NCBI GenBank assembly: GCA_033032175.1
Contig: CM065307.1
Span: forward strand, 1,178,001-1,242,000
Source: Saturnia japonica
Lineage: Eukaryota; Arthropoda; Insecta; Lepidoptera; Saturniidae
Direction of reading: 5' to 3'
Length of the DNA stretch: 64,000 nucleotides
Part shown: one piece after another, positions 37,389-48,585 of the stretch
Layout: each line of letters opens with the position of its first letter
How positions within the stretch are numbered: position 1 is the first letter of the stretch
Notes under the pieces: generated by a model
What the model was told of the DNA's origin: nothing
The model's input: the letters and a program-made list of their open reading frames with translations, nothing else
The model's database searches: none
Program-made: the position numbers and the translations under genes

Positions 37389-37643
37389 TTTTTTTTTTTT
37401 ATAGTGGAAGACTGGCTCTCATGTGCAGCTGCTGGAATAGACCAATTGTTGTTTGGCGGCAGATTTTCAACTTGATGGAGGTAGTTAACCAGGCGCGTAT
37501 TAGAATAGCCCTACCATCAAGCTTCAAGCTATAGTTTCATCACCACGTTTTCTATCACCAGGTGCTCAGGCTCCTTGCAGGGATTCGAACTCACGTCGAT
37601 CGACGCGGAGTCCGTACACGCTACCAATTGAACCATCATTGCT
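37389..37643 (-). mobile_element. tRNA-derived SINE, second family
   Basis: On the minus strand the head reads GCAATGATGGTTCAATTGGT (A-box-like), then GTGAGTTCGAATCCCTGC (B-box-like) about 40 bases later. The body follows, and the element ends in a run of A (T11-13 on the plus strand at 37390-37400). It has a diverged relative at 55070-55265 in the opposite orientation. Confidence 0.7.
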
Positions 37644-38680
37644 TTAACGCACCCAGGCCGGAATTAAAGCCGTGACTGCCAATAGAAAGATATACATTTT
37701 AGTAAGGTTTTGCATTTCAATATCGTATCTTCGGATAGCTAGTTCATATAAAAACTTAGCAATAAATATATCTTACTATCTTTAGTAGCAAAAATAGTGG
37801 TTAGATAGATTTATTGGAACGGCCGTAAGTGGTCACCGTTCTTTATGAATTGTAGCTTACCATTAGGCAGTTCTGTAATTTTTCTGTGCTTATAAAAGGA
37901 AAAAACATTTACAATAATAATAATACAATATTTTACTGCACAGGAAAAAAACATACATGATATATAACTGATATCATTATCTGTGTACAGTTAGGCGGCC
38001 TTATCGCTTAGAGTGATTTCTCCCAGGTAATCTTTAAAAATAAATGGAAATAAATTTAATGGCGGCAAACATATATATCACAAACATACTTTTACAACGA
38101 AATATAGGTACATAGAAACAGCATACACATATACTATACAAATAATAAATTATAAAATATTCTCACATAACAAAAATACTACAATAATAATAATACACAG
38201 ACACAAATGTGTCATCATTACGGTATTTTTTTTTTTTTGTGTGTACTGTTTTTAACTTTTACTATAAGTCTAAGTGCAGTTCAAATAGCGTTTAACACAT
38301 AACTTACTAAAACTAAAACAATGTTCACTAAACCGCTTACCGTAATGGAGATCCGAAGTATTAATAAAATATATGATCAATTTACAAAACATTGCGAATA
38401 CCCATGGTGGCTTATAGCACGACGTTTAAGCCTATTATCTTGTTTATCAGCGAGAAAAGTCGGTACATCAAGAGTCTTTCAATCGGTACTACGTGTTTTG
38501 ATCTTTAAAATGTATTTGTATTGTGTCGGGAATATTTTTTTTTTTTTTAGTAAATTTAAGCATATTCTATACCTGATAATAAACTATATTCACTGAAGTA
38601 ATGTAAAACTTAGAAACATAGGGGATTTTAATGCATATTTTTATTGAAAAAAAGGTTACAACAAGACCTGTTTAACAAAA
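37644..38680. other. AT-rich DNA without recognised gene
   Basis: A 91-codon frame at 38321-38596 has no domain and degenerates into low-complexity Phe/Ile. Not accepted as a gene. Confidence 0.3.
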
Positions 38681-38905
38681 AAGAAAACCAACTTAAATTA
38701 TTTTGAGGAGGCCCCTGGTATATATTCGAAGTCGAAGGTCCAGGGACAATAAAATTAAAATATGCCAAACCTTAAAGTATCCCCTTTCCAATAAAAAAAT
38801 AACTATATATATATCGTTTCGTAAACAAAGAAGTTATGCCTGAACAGTCATCAAAAATGTATATTCGAATTAAGAACTTCCTCCTTTTTTTAGTTGTTTG
38901 TAAAA
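38681..38905 (-). repeat. AACCGACTTC-type repeat, copy 9
   Basis: It reads AAAACCAACTTAAATTATTT to CTTCCTCCTTTTTTTAG, reverse of the family. Both ends are recognisable. Confidence 0.65.
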
Positions 38906-38998
38906 TTGTTTATAAAATTAACGGTAGATATGTACGTTGAAATAAACATCCATAATCAGTCTTCGTTATCCTGCCGGCCTGATTGAATACTTCTCTAC

Positions 38999-39170
38999 GC
39001 TTTGTGATTAGTCAGATCGCGACTTCTTTGCAATCGCGGCAACAGCCCAAGGCGAGGTCCGGCCACTTTGGCACCCTTGTGAGTTCGCCCCCAAGCCCGG
39101 TAAAGCTGTAAAAGCCATCAGCGGCTCTGTTTTTGGATAGGGCCCTCAGGCTAACAGTAAGATCAGTTTA
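38999..39170 (+). repeat. LINE-tail-like repeat, copy 2 (5'-truncated)
   Basis: TAGTCAGATCGCGACTTCTT, TCGCGGCAACAGCCCAAGGC and CAGGCTAACAGTAAGATCAG match the right third of 15922-16395 and 58466-58932. Confidence 0.6.
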
Positions 39171-39538
39171 AAAAAAATTACGCGTTGTTGGAAGACCCAA
39201 TGTCATAGAAATGTTTCCCGTCTTGTACCTTGATGGTGATATCTTGTTTTCGTTTACCTAATTTTATTGAAATGTAAACTATATATACTGTATATTTTAT
39301 AAAGACATATAGTGATTTTCGTTGTTGGACAAAGATCGAACATCAGAGATCGAAAGGAAAATTTTGGTTAGCCAGGCAAATTTGGGTGAGAATATGACAA
39401 TATAATTCAATCTAAATAGAAATAAAAAATTCTAAGTTTAGCTATTGTCATCGATATAGACTTACATCACCCGCGTGCCGCCAATTACACCCCTAAAGTA
39501 AGCGTTACCTTTGACAAATAAGGTATTAATTAATTAAT
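39171..39538. other. No recognised gene
   Basis: AT-rich, with no supported feature. Confidence 0.3.
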
Positions 39539-39931
39539 AGCGATGGGCAATTATGAGATATACTAATTCAATCATTCGATTATGAAGATATCTCGATTAT
39601 AACCATTAGTAATTAGTGATGCTAGGTTACTAATATTAGTATTTACTAATTTGATAGGATTATAATTAGTACGACCGAACGACCATTTTTAGCTAATTGG
39701 TTTAAATATTATGTTCTTGTAATGAACTTTGTTTACGAAGGAGCGATTTTTTTTAGTTTCCAGCTCTACATTTTTAGTAAGTACATATCTATTTCTTCAA
39801 TTTTCAACATTCATAATCAGTATTACAATTCAGTCATCATTCATAATCGATCCAATCGTAATTCGATTGGCAATGATCACTCGTCATCGAAATATCTCGA
39901 TTATGTAAATCAATCATAATCGCCCACCTCT
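39539..39931. mobile_element. hAT-like MITE (candidate)
   Basis: The left end reads AGCGATGGGCAATTATGAGA. The right end, on the reverse strand, reads AGAGGTGGGCGATTATGATT. That is an inverted pair resembling hAT-type terminal repeats (AGNGGTGGGCAA). The interior is AT-rich with many ATTCGATTAT / ATAATCG palindromic words and no ORF. The flanks ATTAATTA and ATTAAATA may be a mutated 8-bp target duplication. Superfamily call is inference. Confidence 0.5.
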
Positions 39932-40990
39932 ATTAAATAGTATTCCATAAGGTAATCACTTTTGGAATTAAGCTTTAATAGATAACGTACGAAAATGAAG
40001 TAGAGAAATTAACAAGTCGTTATTCTCGTAGGAGGATAATATTAAACAAGAAATAGAAATACTGTTTATTAGATTATTTTTCAGGTACAAGGTAAAAAAT
40101 TATTAAGTCATGTGTTCCCGTGTTACGAAAAATATACGAAAAAGTTATTTTACATACAAAAAAAATCCTCAAAAATAGGGAATAATGTTAGAACTCAATG
40201 TTATATATCATAAACGCAGACAGCGGAACGGGCCGAACGAAGGTTTTATTTTACTTCTCTACGAATTTATCGCTCCCCACTTCCTGCGATGTGTTTGTGG
40301 TATGGAGATGCAGTTGAAATGACAGTAATACAACTTACCTACTTAAAAAATTAACTTTGTTCCAAACAAATATCTTTATATCCCACCGATTCAATAGAAT
40401 CTGCATGAAGGGGCTTTCTTCAACCAATTTTCTTGGATTATAATAGAATTAATTAGACTAATGTTTAGACATTTTTGAATTGAATTTGTCTCGCGTGTGA
40501 AAAGGATTAACAAATTTAAAAAATCGCTTCGGTGGTCATGAAGAGAATGTTCATGACGACATTTAAATCATTCCAATGATTCTTAAGGTAACTTAAAGAT
40601 TTATTACATTTTCGAACGACATTTGCAAATAAACAAAGTTGATATTCATTCCGCTGGCTCATCGACCCTAAACCTGCTATTTCTTTTTCCCAAGTGCGTC
40701 TTCTCTCCAGTTGACATGAATCTAGCATCGATCGTTCTTTAATCCATTACTCTAGCAATATCTGGGTTGACTAGCTAGTGTGGATCAATTGGGTGACTTA
40801 TAGTCCTATAAGTTCTTTTTATGGACCAATTATCTCAATCTCTTTCAAGTGACCAACTCAGCGAAGACATAATATTAACGTCATGCCGCTTTGGCAGCTG
40901 AAAGCGATATATTATAATCAATATCCTAATATCACTCTTTAAAGGTTGTAAGTAATAACTACATATTGAGGATCTTAGTTTTATTTTAGA
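39932..40990. other. No recognised gene
   Basis: A 70-codon minus-strand frame (40516-40728) shows no domain. Nothing else assigned. Confidence 0.3.
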
Positions 40991-41499
40991 CTAGATGTGC
41001 CCGCGGCTTCGCTTACGTGGACTAAAGAATGCTGTGCGAATCTTCCTCCCCCGCTCAAGACAAAAATTCTTATTGTGAATGTTCCTTATAAGATAGATAT
41101 GTACTCTTGTGAACTTCTTTGTAGGTCTTTTTAATGTCTACAATTATTTTCTACATTAATTTGATATATCTCTTATGGTTTACTCAGTGTAAGCCATTTA
41201 AGCGCCCAAATTGATTCACCATGAGAAGTTTTTCTTTATTTGTAAGAAACTCTAATTCATTTTCTAAAATAAAATTAGCCTAAGTTACTCCCTATAAAAT
41301 CAGCTATCTACCAGTGAGAATCGCGTGAAAATCAGTCCAATCGTTTCGGAGATTACCCGGAACAAACAGACAAACAGATAAAAAATTTAAAAATGGGTTT
41401 TTTGTTATAGATATCGTATATACTTTCATATGCGTTTAGTAAAAAGCCGTTATTTTGCCATTACAAACAGACACTTCAATTTTATTAATTGTATATATA
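40991..41499 (-). mobile_element. Helitron-like element, family HelA, copy 5
   Basis: It begins CTAGATGTGCCCGCGGCTTC and ends CACTTCAATTTTATTAATTG. It lies in direct orientation with the next copy, separated by about 236 bp of unrelated DNA. Confidence 0.7.
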
Positions 41500-41735
41500 G
41501 TGGCATATATGCATCCTTCTTTAATATTCAAACTTGTATAACTGACAATCATTTGAACTATGCCACCGGTATCTATGGTCATGTTCACCGATGTTTATCG
41601 CCGAAACGTTGAAATGAGCTCGGTATTGAACGATGCAATTCTGAGCTGAAGTCCGCCGAGATGCGACCCGAGACGCTATATCCAACTACTTTAATGCAGA
41701 TGTTGCCGAATATTTATATGTAATGTTATTAATAA

Positions 41736-42260
41736 CTAGCTGTGCCCGTGGCTTCGCTCACGTGGACTACAGAATGCCCGCGCGAACCTTGCTCCCCGCT
41801 CCCGGCTATTTTAAAGACAAAAATGCTTATTGTGAGTGTTCCTTAGAAGATAGGTATATAATCTACCGCACTTTTTTGTAGGTTTTTTAATATTTACAAT
41901 TATGTACTATATTAATTTGCTATATCTCTTATGGTTTACTTGCATAAGGCACTTAAACGCCCGAATTGATTCACCATGACCAGTTTTTAATATTTATGCG
42001 GAACTATAATTCTTTTTCTAAAATAAAAGTAGCCTAAGTTACTCCATATATCATCAACTATCTACCAGTGAAAGTCCCGTCAAAATCGATCCAACTGTTT
42101 CGGAGATTACTCGGAACAAACAGACATACAGACATAGACAAAAAAAAATTTTAATGGGCTTTTTGTTATAGCTATCATGTATACTTTCATAAGTATTTAC
42201 TAAAAAACTATTATTTTGACATTACAAACAGACACTTCAATTTTATTAATTGTATATATA
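41736..42260 (-). mobile_element. Helitron-like element, family HelA, copy 6
   Basis: It begins CTAGCTGTGCCCGTGGCTTC and ends CACTTCAATTTTATTAATTG. This is one of the best-kept HelA copies. On the minus strand the 3' end shows CGTG, loop AGCGAAGC, CACG, then GGCACAGCTAG: a short hairpin about ten bases before CTAG. Confidence 0.7.
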
Positions 42261-42725
42261 GAACATGCTAATTGGACGAGAATTCAGAGTGAAATTTCAA
42301 GAACGAGTTACGTTTAGGTATATTTTGTTACACGAGAGAGAAGTAAGATATAACGCAGAGAGAAGGAGAATGTAATATCTACAGATCTATACTAACAATA
42401 AATAGAAAAGTTTATTGATTATGTGTTTGTTTGTTTATACACGCTAATCTCTAGAACTACCGGTCCGATTCCAAAAATTATTTTTGTATATGATAGCCGA
42501 CTCTCTCAAGGAATAGCATAGGCTATTTAAGATTATGCTAAAACTCTCAGATAGCTTGAAATATTAATTTTTGTTATGTAAATCGGAAGTCGAGACCCTC
42601 CCGAACTGCTTTAAACGCGCGTACTGGCGTAACCGTTAATGATACGGAAATACATTGTTCTACAATAATATTAGTCTTTAGTATATCTAAAAAAATTCTG
42701 CAATAGAATATGCCTATGTCTTATA

Positions 42726-44026
42726 CAAGGTGTCCAGAAAGGGTATCGGGTATTTGTTTTCGCGCCATATTCGAAACGGGACGTCTAAAGGGTGCGGGGA
42801 GGGGTTCGTGGCGTCCGCCATTTTGTGGAGTTTTAGTCACGATGGAACAGTACTCGGGGACGCATCGCGCATTTTGCGTACGAGCGTATTACGTAATGGT
42901 GATTCAATAGTGACTGCTCAACGTCTCTATCGTGCGGATATCGTACACGCCACGCGCCAAGTGGCGATAGCATTAGGAAATGGATCAGGATGTTCGAGAA
43001 TACAGGTGCGACAGTTAAAATTCAAAACTCTGGTCGTCCTCATTCAGTTCGCGATGAAGAAATCAATTGAAAAGTTGAGGCGTCGGTTCGTCAAAATCCG
43101 TCTTTATCCATCCGAAAGCGAAGCAAGCGTTAGAACATCAAAAAATCGTCTTTACATTCGATTTTAAAAGAATAGACTTACATCTAAAATCTTATAAAAT
43201 TCAATCGGTTCAAGAATTGAAGGATACGGACTATGCTAATCGACTGAATTTTGCGAACGAAATGCTGCAGCGATTAAACAACTTTAACAACATACTGTTC
43301 AGTGACGAAGCAAATTTTCACCTGAATGGTCATGTTAATAAGCAGAATTGTCGGTACTGGGCAGTGGAGAATCCGAGACGAGAAAGCATGAACGACCCTG
43401 CATAGCCCAAAGGTCGTTGTTTGGGCCGCTATGTCTGCTAAAGGCATAATTGGTCCTTATTTTCATGAAGATCAACGAGGCCGAGCAATTAATGTGAATA
43501 GTGACCGTTATTGCGTTGTGTTGCGAAATTTTTTGGTCCCAGAGTTGCAGGAGTTTGCAGGTTTCAACTCAAAAACGTGGTTCCAGCAAGATGGGGCCAC
43601 TTGCCATACCTCAAATGACTCAATGGAAGTTGTTAACGAATTATTCCCTAATAAAGTCATTTCGCGACAGGGTAACATCAACTGGCCTCCCAGAAGCCCC
43701 GACCTTAGCCCGCTTGACTATTTTGCATGGATACCTTAAAAGTAAGGTTTATCAAAACAATCCGACGAATCTAACCAGTTAAAGCAAAACATCAGGTCAG
43801 AAATGGCAGCAATATCGATAGTATAGTGTCAACGTGTTATCGCCAATCTTCGTTTCCGTTTAGAAGAGTGCCAGCAACGTAACGGTCATCATTTGGATAA
43901 CATCATCTTTTCCAAATAATTCTCCAATTCATATGCTAATAATAAACAATAAACTTTTTTATTGCATACAAATAATTTTTGTTTCATTGAACTTACAAAT
44001 ACCCGATACCCTTTCTGGACACCTTG
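42726..44026 (+). mobile_element. DD41D mariner transposon, copy 2
   Basis: Inverted repeats CAAGGTGTCCAGAAAGGGTA... are present at both ends, flanked by TA (42724-42725, 44027-44028). It is 1301 bp. The non-coding ends are identical to copy 3, but the coding part carries many small indels. Confidence 0.92.
42842..43919 (+). pseudogene. DD41D mariner transposase, multiply frameshifted
   Basis: It has the same ATG and stop positions as the intact copy 3, but about ten single- or two-base indels break the frame. Examples: ATTACGTAATGG for ATTATCGTAATGG near 42890, GCGGATATCG for GCGGAATATCG near 42937, and GCATGGATACC for GCATGGGGATACC near 43727. Pieces with FSDEANF and QQDGATCHT remain readable in separate frames. 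No functional protein is expected. The errors are confined to the coding stretch while 400 bp on the left and 280 bp on the right match copy 3 exactly, which is odd for neutral decay. Confidence 0.88.
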
Positions 44027-44429
44027 TATATAAGCCACAACAAGGTATTTTATGACAAAGATTTGTTGATAATCAAAAAGTTATTTATAAGCATTATTTT
44101 TAGTAATGGCATATTAATCCTTACAAATAAAAGTTACTTCATCATAAAAACAATTTTATGAAGTTCAATTTTTCTCTTGAGAGTATGCTATTTAGATGCA
44201 AAGTTTATGAGATAATGAAAAATTTAAATAATTTGTACTTGCGGGAAGAACAATTGTGATATACTAAACGGGTGCGCTGGCGGCGCGATGTTTGTCGGAT
44301 AAAATTAACACGGGTGAAACCGTGGGGCACAGCCAGTATCGTGTATATATAATATACAGCTTAGGCTATCCATGCATCCTGCTTTTAAGAACTTCCACTT
44401 CTATCACGTGTACGGTGCTACAAGCGTAA

Positions 44430-44695
44430 GTTTTCTTACTACCCGTCTTACCCGCATATGACGTATGTATATGTGTATTTTTGTGGCATACTTTGTAGCT
44501 TAAACGGCGTGATGGGTTTTAGCGTACGAGGTGTCATTAGATTTTTCTTAAATGTAGGAATGACATAGGCTATATAATATTTAATTGCGACGAATATAAA
44601 TCAAATCAAAAATTAAACAAAAAAAATTTTTTTTTACTCCTGTGTTTTTTTTCTTGCAGTCGGGTTTTTCGTTTCCTTTTTATTAACTCTTCGAC
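44430..44695 (+). repeat. CCGACTGC-type short repeat, copy 2 (inside composite unit)
   Basis: TAGCTTAAACGGCGTGATGG, GCGTACGAGGTGTCATTAGA and CTTGCAGTCGGGTTTTTCG match 3266-3510. The left end is shortened relative to the other two copies. Confidence 0.6.
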
Positions 44696-44769
44696 AGATA
44701 TTCTAACAGAAGGTTTAATTTGCAGGGTAGGTTGTAAAAAATACTCTATCACCATCATTGTTTCTTTTT

Positions 44770-44975
44770 TTTGACTTCAAAAATGGGTAGGTTACATAAT
44801 TCAAACGTAAATTTTTTCAATGGATCTTCAGCCATAACTTGTTTTTTTATGAACCTATTCAGATGATTCTTTTTTTATTGGAAAGAGGATACCTCAAGGG
44901 TGGTACCATTTTATTTTTATTGGACCTTCGAAGAAGATACATTACAAAACATCTCAAAACCATTGGAGCTAAAGA
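44770..44975 (+). repeat. AACCGACTTC-type repeat, copy 10
   Basis: It runs from GACTTCAAAAATGGGTAGGT to AACCATTGGAGCTAAAG. It begins directly after the right end of the composite unit, so the unit may have inserted at its left edge. Confidence 0.65.
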
Positions 44976-45643
44976 AAAAATTTCTTTTTCTTTAAACAAA
45001 AAGTCAGAATAGGCTGAAACTGACTAAATCTGACTTTATATGCAACTGTTTTAGTTTCTGTACTATATACCTTCCTGTACATTAAATAATTAGGTCTCGA
45101 GAAGCAAGCGGCTGGTACAAACGTATTAAGTTACAGGTCACTTCAGGAACCACTTACGGAGATTGCAAGTCTATTGGCTGCCAATTGAGTTAAACTACGA
45201 GGTTTCTACTTAAAACCAAGACGTAAGCAAATGTATCTAATTGTAGGTAGTTTTAAAGGTACTTATATATATAAAATTTTAACGGAGGTGTTTTATTCAT
45301 AAAATATTAATTATATGTATTGAGTTTCGATGTCAGTAATATTGTTGGAATATTAAGAGTAGTTGTTTTGGTTTTAATATAGTTATTATCGTTTGAATTA
45401 AATTAGAAATAGCGTGATAATTAATAAATCGTAGTTTTTTACAATTTACAAATATTTAAGATGTATAATTGAATATATATTTAAAATATCTGCTTCTGGT
45501 TTGTATTTTGATGGACTTCCGCCACAACGTAAAGTAGGAAACGCGCTCAACAATCAATATTGGCCATCGATAAAGGAACAAGCCACGACCGGAAAAAAGG
45601 ACACACGTTATGTAATTAAGGCAACGATGCAATTGTAAAACTA
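44976..45643. other. Unassigned DNA left of the copia element
   Basis: No gene or repeat was recognised. The last five bases (AACTA, 45639-45643) are the target duplication of the copia insertion and recur at 53216-53220. Confidence 0.4.
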
Positions 45644-45832
45644 TGTTAGTAATTATAGTCAGACGAATCGTGAGCTATGTGCCTACTTAGTTATATGTAT
45701 CATGTATTGATGTTAGTCAGTCGCGAGCCTATACCGGCGTCGTCTGCGCGTGTATTTATTGAACTCTGTAACTAATATTAATAAAACCGTGATTGATGTG
45801 AAATATACTGACTATTTATTGAAGTCCCAACA
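45644..45832 (+). repeat. Copia 5' LTR
   Basis: It starts TGTTAGTAATTATAGTCAGA and ends AAGTCCCAACA, 189 bp. It matches 53023-53215 at every base except one missing GATT unit near position 73. It is expected to hold the promoter and poly(A) signal (AATAAA within ATTAATAAAACC). Confidence 0.95.
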
Positions 45833-45847
45833 GGTTATGGGCCCAGG
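45833..45847 (+). promoter_or_regulatory. Primer-binding site, half-tRNA initiator-Met type
   Basis: GGTTATGGGCCCAGG follows the 5' LTR directly. Its first 14 bases are complementary to the anticodon-arm region of insect initiator tRNA-Met (CTGGGCCCATAACC). Copia elements are known to prime from this internal half-tRNA rather than from a tRNA 3' end, so this independently supports the copia call. Confidence 0.8.
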
Positions 45848-46093
45848 TGATTAAATAAAAACAGTTCTTGTGCATATTTGACTGGATTTAAAGTGTTAGA
45901 AGTGAATTAAAACTGTGCGTAAACAACATTGTAATGCGCAGTGTCTTTCGATGCACGATATCATTGAATCTAGGTCACGCAGACTCGCAGCTACGTTCGG
46001 ACTTGTTTAATTCGTAGAATCGTTATCTTGGTGCAGCGTATAATAGATTTTTATACATTGTTTTCGAGCTATTGGAGTTGAAAAAACTTCGAT

Positions 46094-47821
46094 ATGGCGG
46101 CTTCTATTAAGATTGATCAACTTACTGGTGATAATTATGATACGTGGAAGATACAAATGCGAGCTATTTTGAAGAAAAATGACTTGTGGGAATATGTATC
46201 GGGAATGTTACCACGGCCGTCGCGTCAAGATCCGAAGTATGCCGAATGGATTAAAATGGACGGAAAAGCCGAATCAGACATATTGTTGGCCGTCAGTCCG
46301 AGCGAGTTAATTGCATTAGATGGTCTGGGGACTTCTAAGGCTATATGGGATAAATTTACATCTATGTACCAGTCGAGCGGGCCTGCCAGGAAAGCCTCAT
46401 TATTAAAGAAACTTGTGTTGACTCGCATGCAGGAAGAAGATGACCTGCGTAAGCACATCGCGGATTTTTTTGATGCAGTCAAGAAGCTAAAAGAAATTGG
46501 ATTGGTAGTGATAGATGAACTACTAGCTATATTGCTACTTTACAGCTTGCCAGATTCGTTCGCTATGTTTCGCACGGCAATGGAATCACGTGATGAATTA
46601 CCATCAACTGATGTGTTGAAAGTAAAGATCATCGAAGATTATGAAGGCAGAAAATCGAAAGTAGTTGATCAGGGAGCTATGTTCATCAGACGTACTAACA
46701 CAAAATATGCCAATCAGAGGAAGAACTCCAATGATAATCGTGGCCATAAAAGCAATTTTGAGTGCTATCGTTGTGGTCGTCGTGGTCATATGGCGAAAGA
46801 CTGTAAAGTCAAACATATCAATAAGAATAAACAGAGCGCACAACAATTAGAACGGAGTGGTGATAATGAGCAGAAGACGACGATGTTAATGAGTACCACC
46901 GAAGAGGTGATGCTAGGTGAACAGAGAAATCCTATTTGGTGTATTGACAGCGGATGCACGGGTCATATGTGCAATGATAAGCAGATAATCAAGGGTTTCA
47001 CACGGCTGGACTCAGAGCTGAATTTGGCTAATAATGAGAGGACACAAATTACCGGAACAGGAAAGGTCAGCATTTCAGTAGACACGGGTAGCGAAGAGCG
47101 CCAGATAGATATTCAGAAAGTGTTCTACGTGCCGGGCTTACGAACAAACTTATTGTCAGTTTCGAAAATGACAGATTTTGGGTTCGAAGTTCGTTTCAGA
47201 AAAAATGATGCAATTGTGATCGATGAAAATGATAAGATTCACATGCGTGCAGACCGACTAGGTAACTTATATCATTTTCGGCTGTGTCAGGATAGTGCAA
47301 ATAATGTTCAATTTGTAAAAAAATCTATAGATATGTGGCATGAGCGTCTCGGACATCTAAACGAGCGAGACTTGAAAGCAATGGCAAAGAATAGTCTAGT
47401 GCATGGCTTGACATTTAAAGACAGTGAACAAATATCGGAATGTGAGGTCTGTGTAAGCCAAAAACTCACTTGCGTGCCATTCCCTAAGGGCAGAGAAGAT
47501 CGTACAAACGAGTTATTAGAGATAGTGCATACGGACGTATGCGGTCCTATGAGACACCAGTCTTTTAGTGGAAAAAAATACTTCGTTACATTCATTGACG
47601 ATAAATCGAGATGGTGTGAAATTTATTTTATGTCTAATAAAAGTGAAGTTCTAGGAATATTTAAAACCTACAAGGCCTATGCAGAAAAATTGACTGGAAA
47701 GAAAATAAAAAATCTACAGTCAGATAATGGCCGTGAATATGTGAATAATGAATTTGATGATTTTCTAAAGAAAGAAGGAATCAGGAGAAGGTTAACAGCG
47801 CCACACACACCGCAACATTGA
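46094..47821 (+). pseudogene. Copia gag-protease-integrase, first part of the polyprotein
   Basis: The ATG at 46094 starts a 575-codon frame. Residues 1-200 are a copia-type Gag (LTGDNYDTWKIQM near the start). A CCHC zinc knuckle spans C224-C237 (CYRCGRRGHMAKDC). The aspartic protease active site is DSG at 285-287. A pre-integrase WHERLGHL motif and zinc-binding residues follow, then the integrase core with D481 (HTDVCGP) and D544 (SDNGREY). The frame ends prematurely at 47821, just after TPQH. Family members continue with the segment containing the catalytic Glu about 35 residues after the second Asp; that segment is deleted here (probably about 35 bp), shifting the frame. Integration activity is therefore not expected from this copy. 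Confidence 0.92.
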
Positions 47822-47822
47822 G

Positions 47823-48470
47823 ATGGCGCGCTGTATGATGCGGCAGGCAGGATGTCCTCCTGCGTTTTGGGCGGAAGCAGTTAATACTGCTAACTATATA
47901 AGAAACCGTTGCCCGACTACAGCATTGAACGGTCAAATACCATTTACATTATGGAAGGGAAAGAAACCTACTGTAATTTTTATGAACGTGTTTGGATCGA
48001 AAGTTTACTATAAAGATAAGGGTAAACAGAAAGGAAAATTTGACGCAGGTTCAAAGTTAGGAATTTTTCTGGGTTATGATATTCAGTCTAAAGCTTATAG
48101 AATACACGATCCTGAAACTAGAAAAATAGTGGTGACTCGAAATGTAAAATTTTTAAATGAGTCTGCATTTAGGCATGAATATAAAGAAATACTGGATGAA
48201 GAAGAGAGTATTGATGGTGAAGAGATTTTAGTAAAATTAAATATGCCTAATGTGAAAAATATAGAGAAAATAGATAATGAAGAGATAGTAGAATCTTATA
48301 CAGATAATGAACTGATAGAAGGAGTTCGAAGACTACATCTAAGAGCAAAAAGAGATACCACTACAACGAGAAGACCGCTCGAAAGTCAACCCGAACCTGA
48401 TACAGACAGAAATATAAGATTACTAAATAGAAAGAGAAGTGCAACAGTCTCTTGGGAAAGTTTAATATAA
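47823..48470 (+). pseudogene. Copia integrase C-terminal part, second fragment of the polyprotein
   Basis: After the deletion the protein resumes with MARCMMRQAGCPPAFWAEAV, the usual sequence following the integrase core, including YIRNRCPT and the GKKPTV and LGYD motifs of the copia integrase C-terminal region. It is followed by an acidic linker. The ATG at 47823 is an internal Met, not a natural start. The frame meets TAA at 48468. Beyond the stop the same frame still reads PPKRGRGRPRI and VGRSRKEYKQKISENDSG up to the nested insertion at 48585. The stop is therefore a point lesion within a once-continuous frame. Confidence 0.88.
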
Positions 48471-48518
48471 CCCCCAAAGAGAGGAAGGGGAAGACCAAGA
48501 ATAGTACGTACTGGTTTA

Positions 48519-48585
48519 GTCGGTAGATCTCGTAAAGAATATAAACAAAAGATCAGTGAAAATGATAGTGGAAGTGAATCCGATG
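48519..48585 (+). repeat. 67-bp direct repeat flanking the nested insertion, left copy
   Basis: GTCGGTAGATCTCGTAAAGA through GAAGTGAATCCGATG is repeated without change at 51099-51165 on the far side of the composite unit. It is copia coding sequence, duplicated when the composite was inserted (or by assembly). Confidence 0.95.

Larger units (their letters stand above)
42386..44336 (+). mobile_element. Helitron-like element, family HelC, carrying a mariner (copy 1)
   Basis: It starts TCTATACTAACAATAAATAG after A and ends CACGGGTGAAACCGTGGGGCACAGCCAG before T. The terminal hairpin is perfect here (CACGG, loop GTGAAA, CCGTG). Without the 1.3 kb mariner it is about 650 bp, like the empty copy at 14608-15204. 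Confidence 0.7.
42311..44760 (+). mobile_element. Composite unit, copy 1 (outer flanks + HelC + mariner)
   Basis: This is homologous end to end to 48586-51098. The order is about 70 bp of unique left flank (GTTACACGAGAGAGAAGTAA), a HelC element, a mariner inside it, then about 420 bp of right flank containing the CCGACTGC-type repeat. The left 1.99 kb is nearly identical to the other copy; from about 44312 onward the two differ at roughly one base in ten, with indels. The nature of the outer unit is unknown. Confidence 0.7.
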
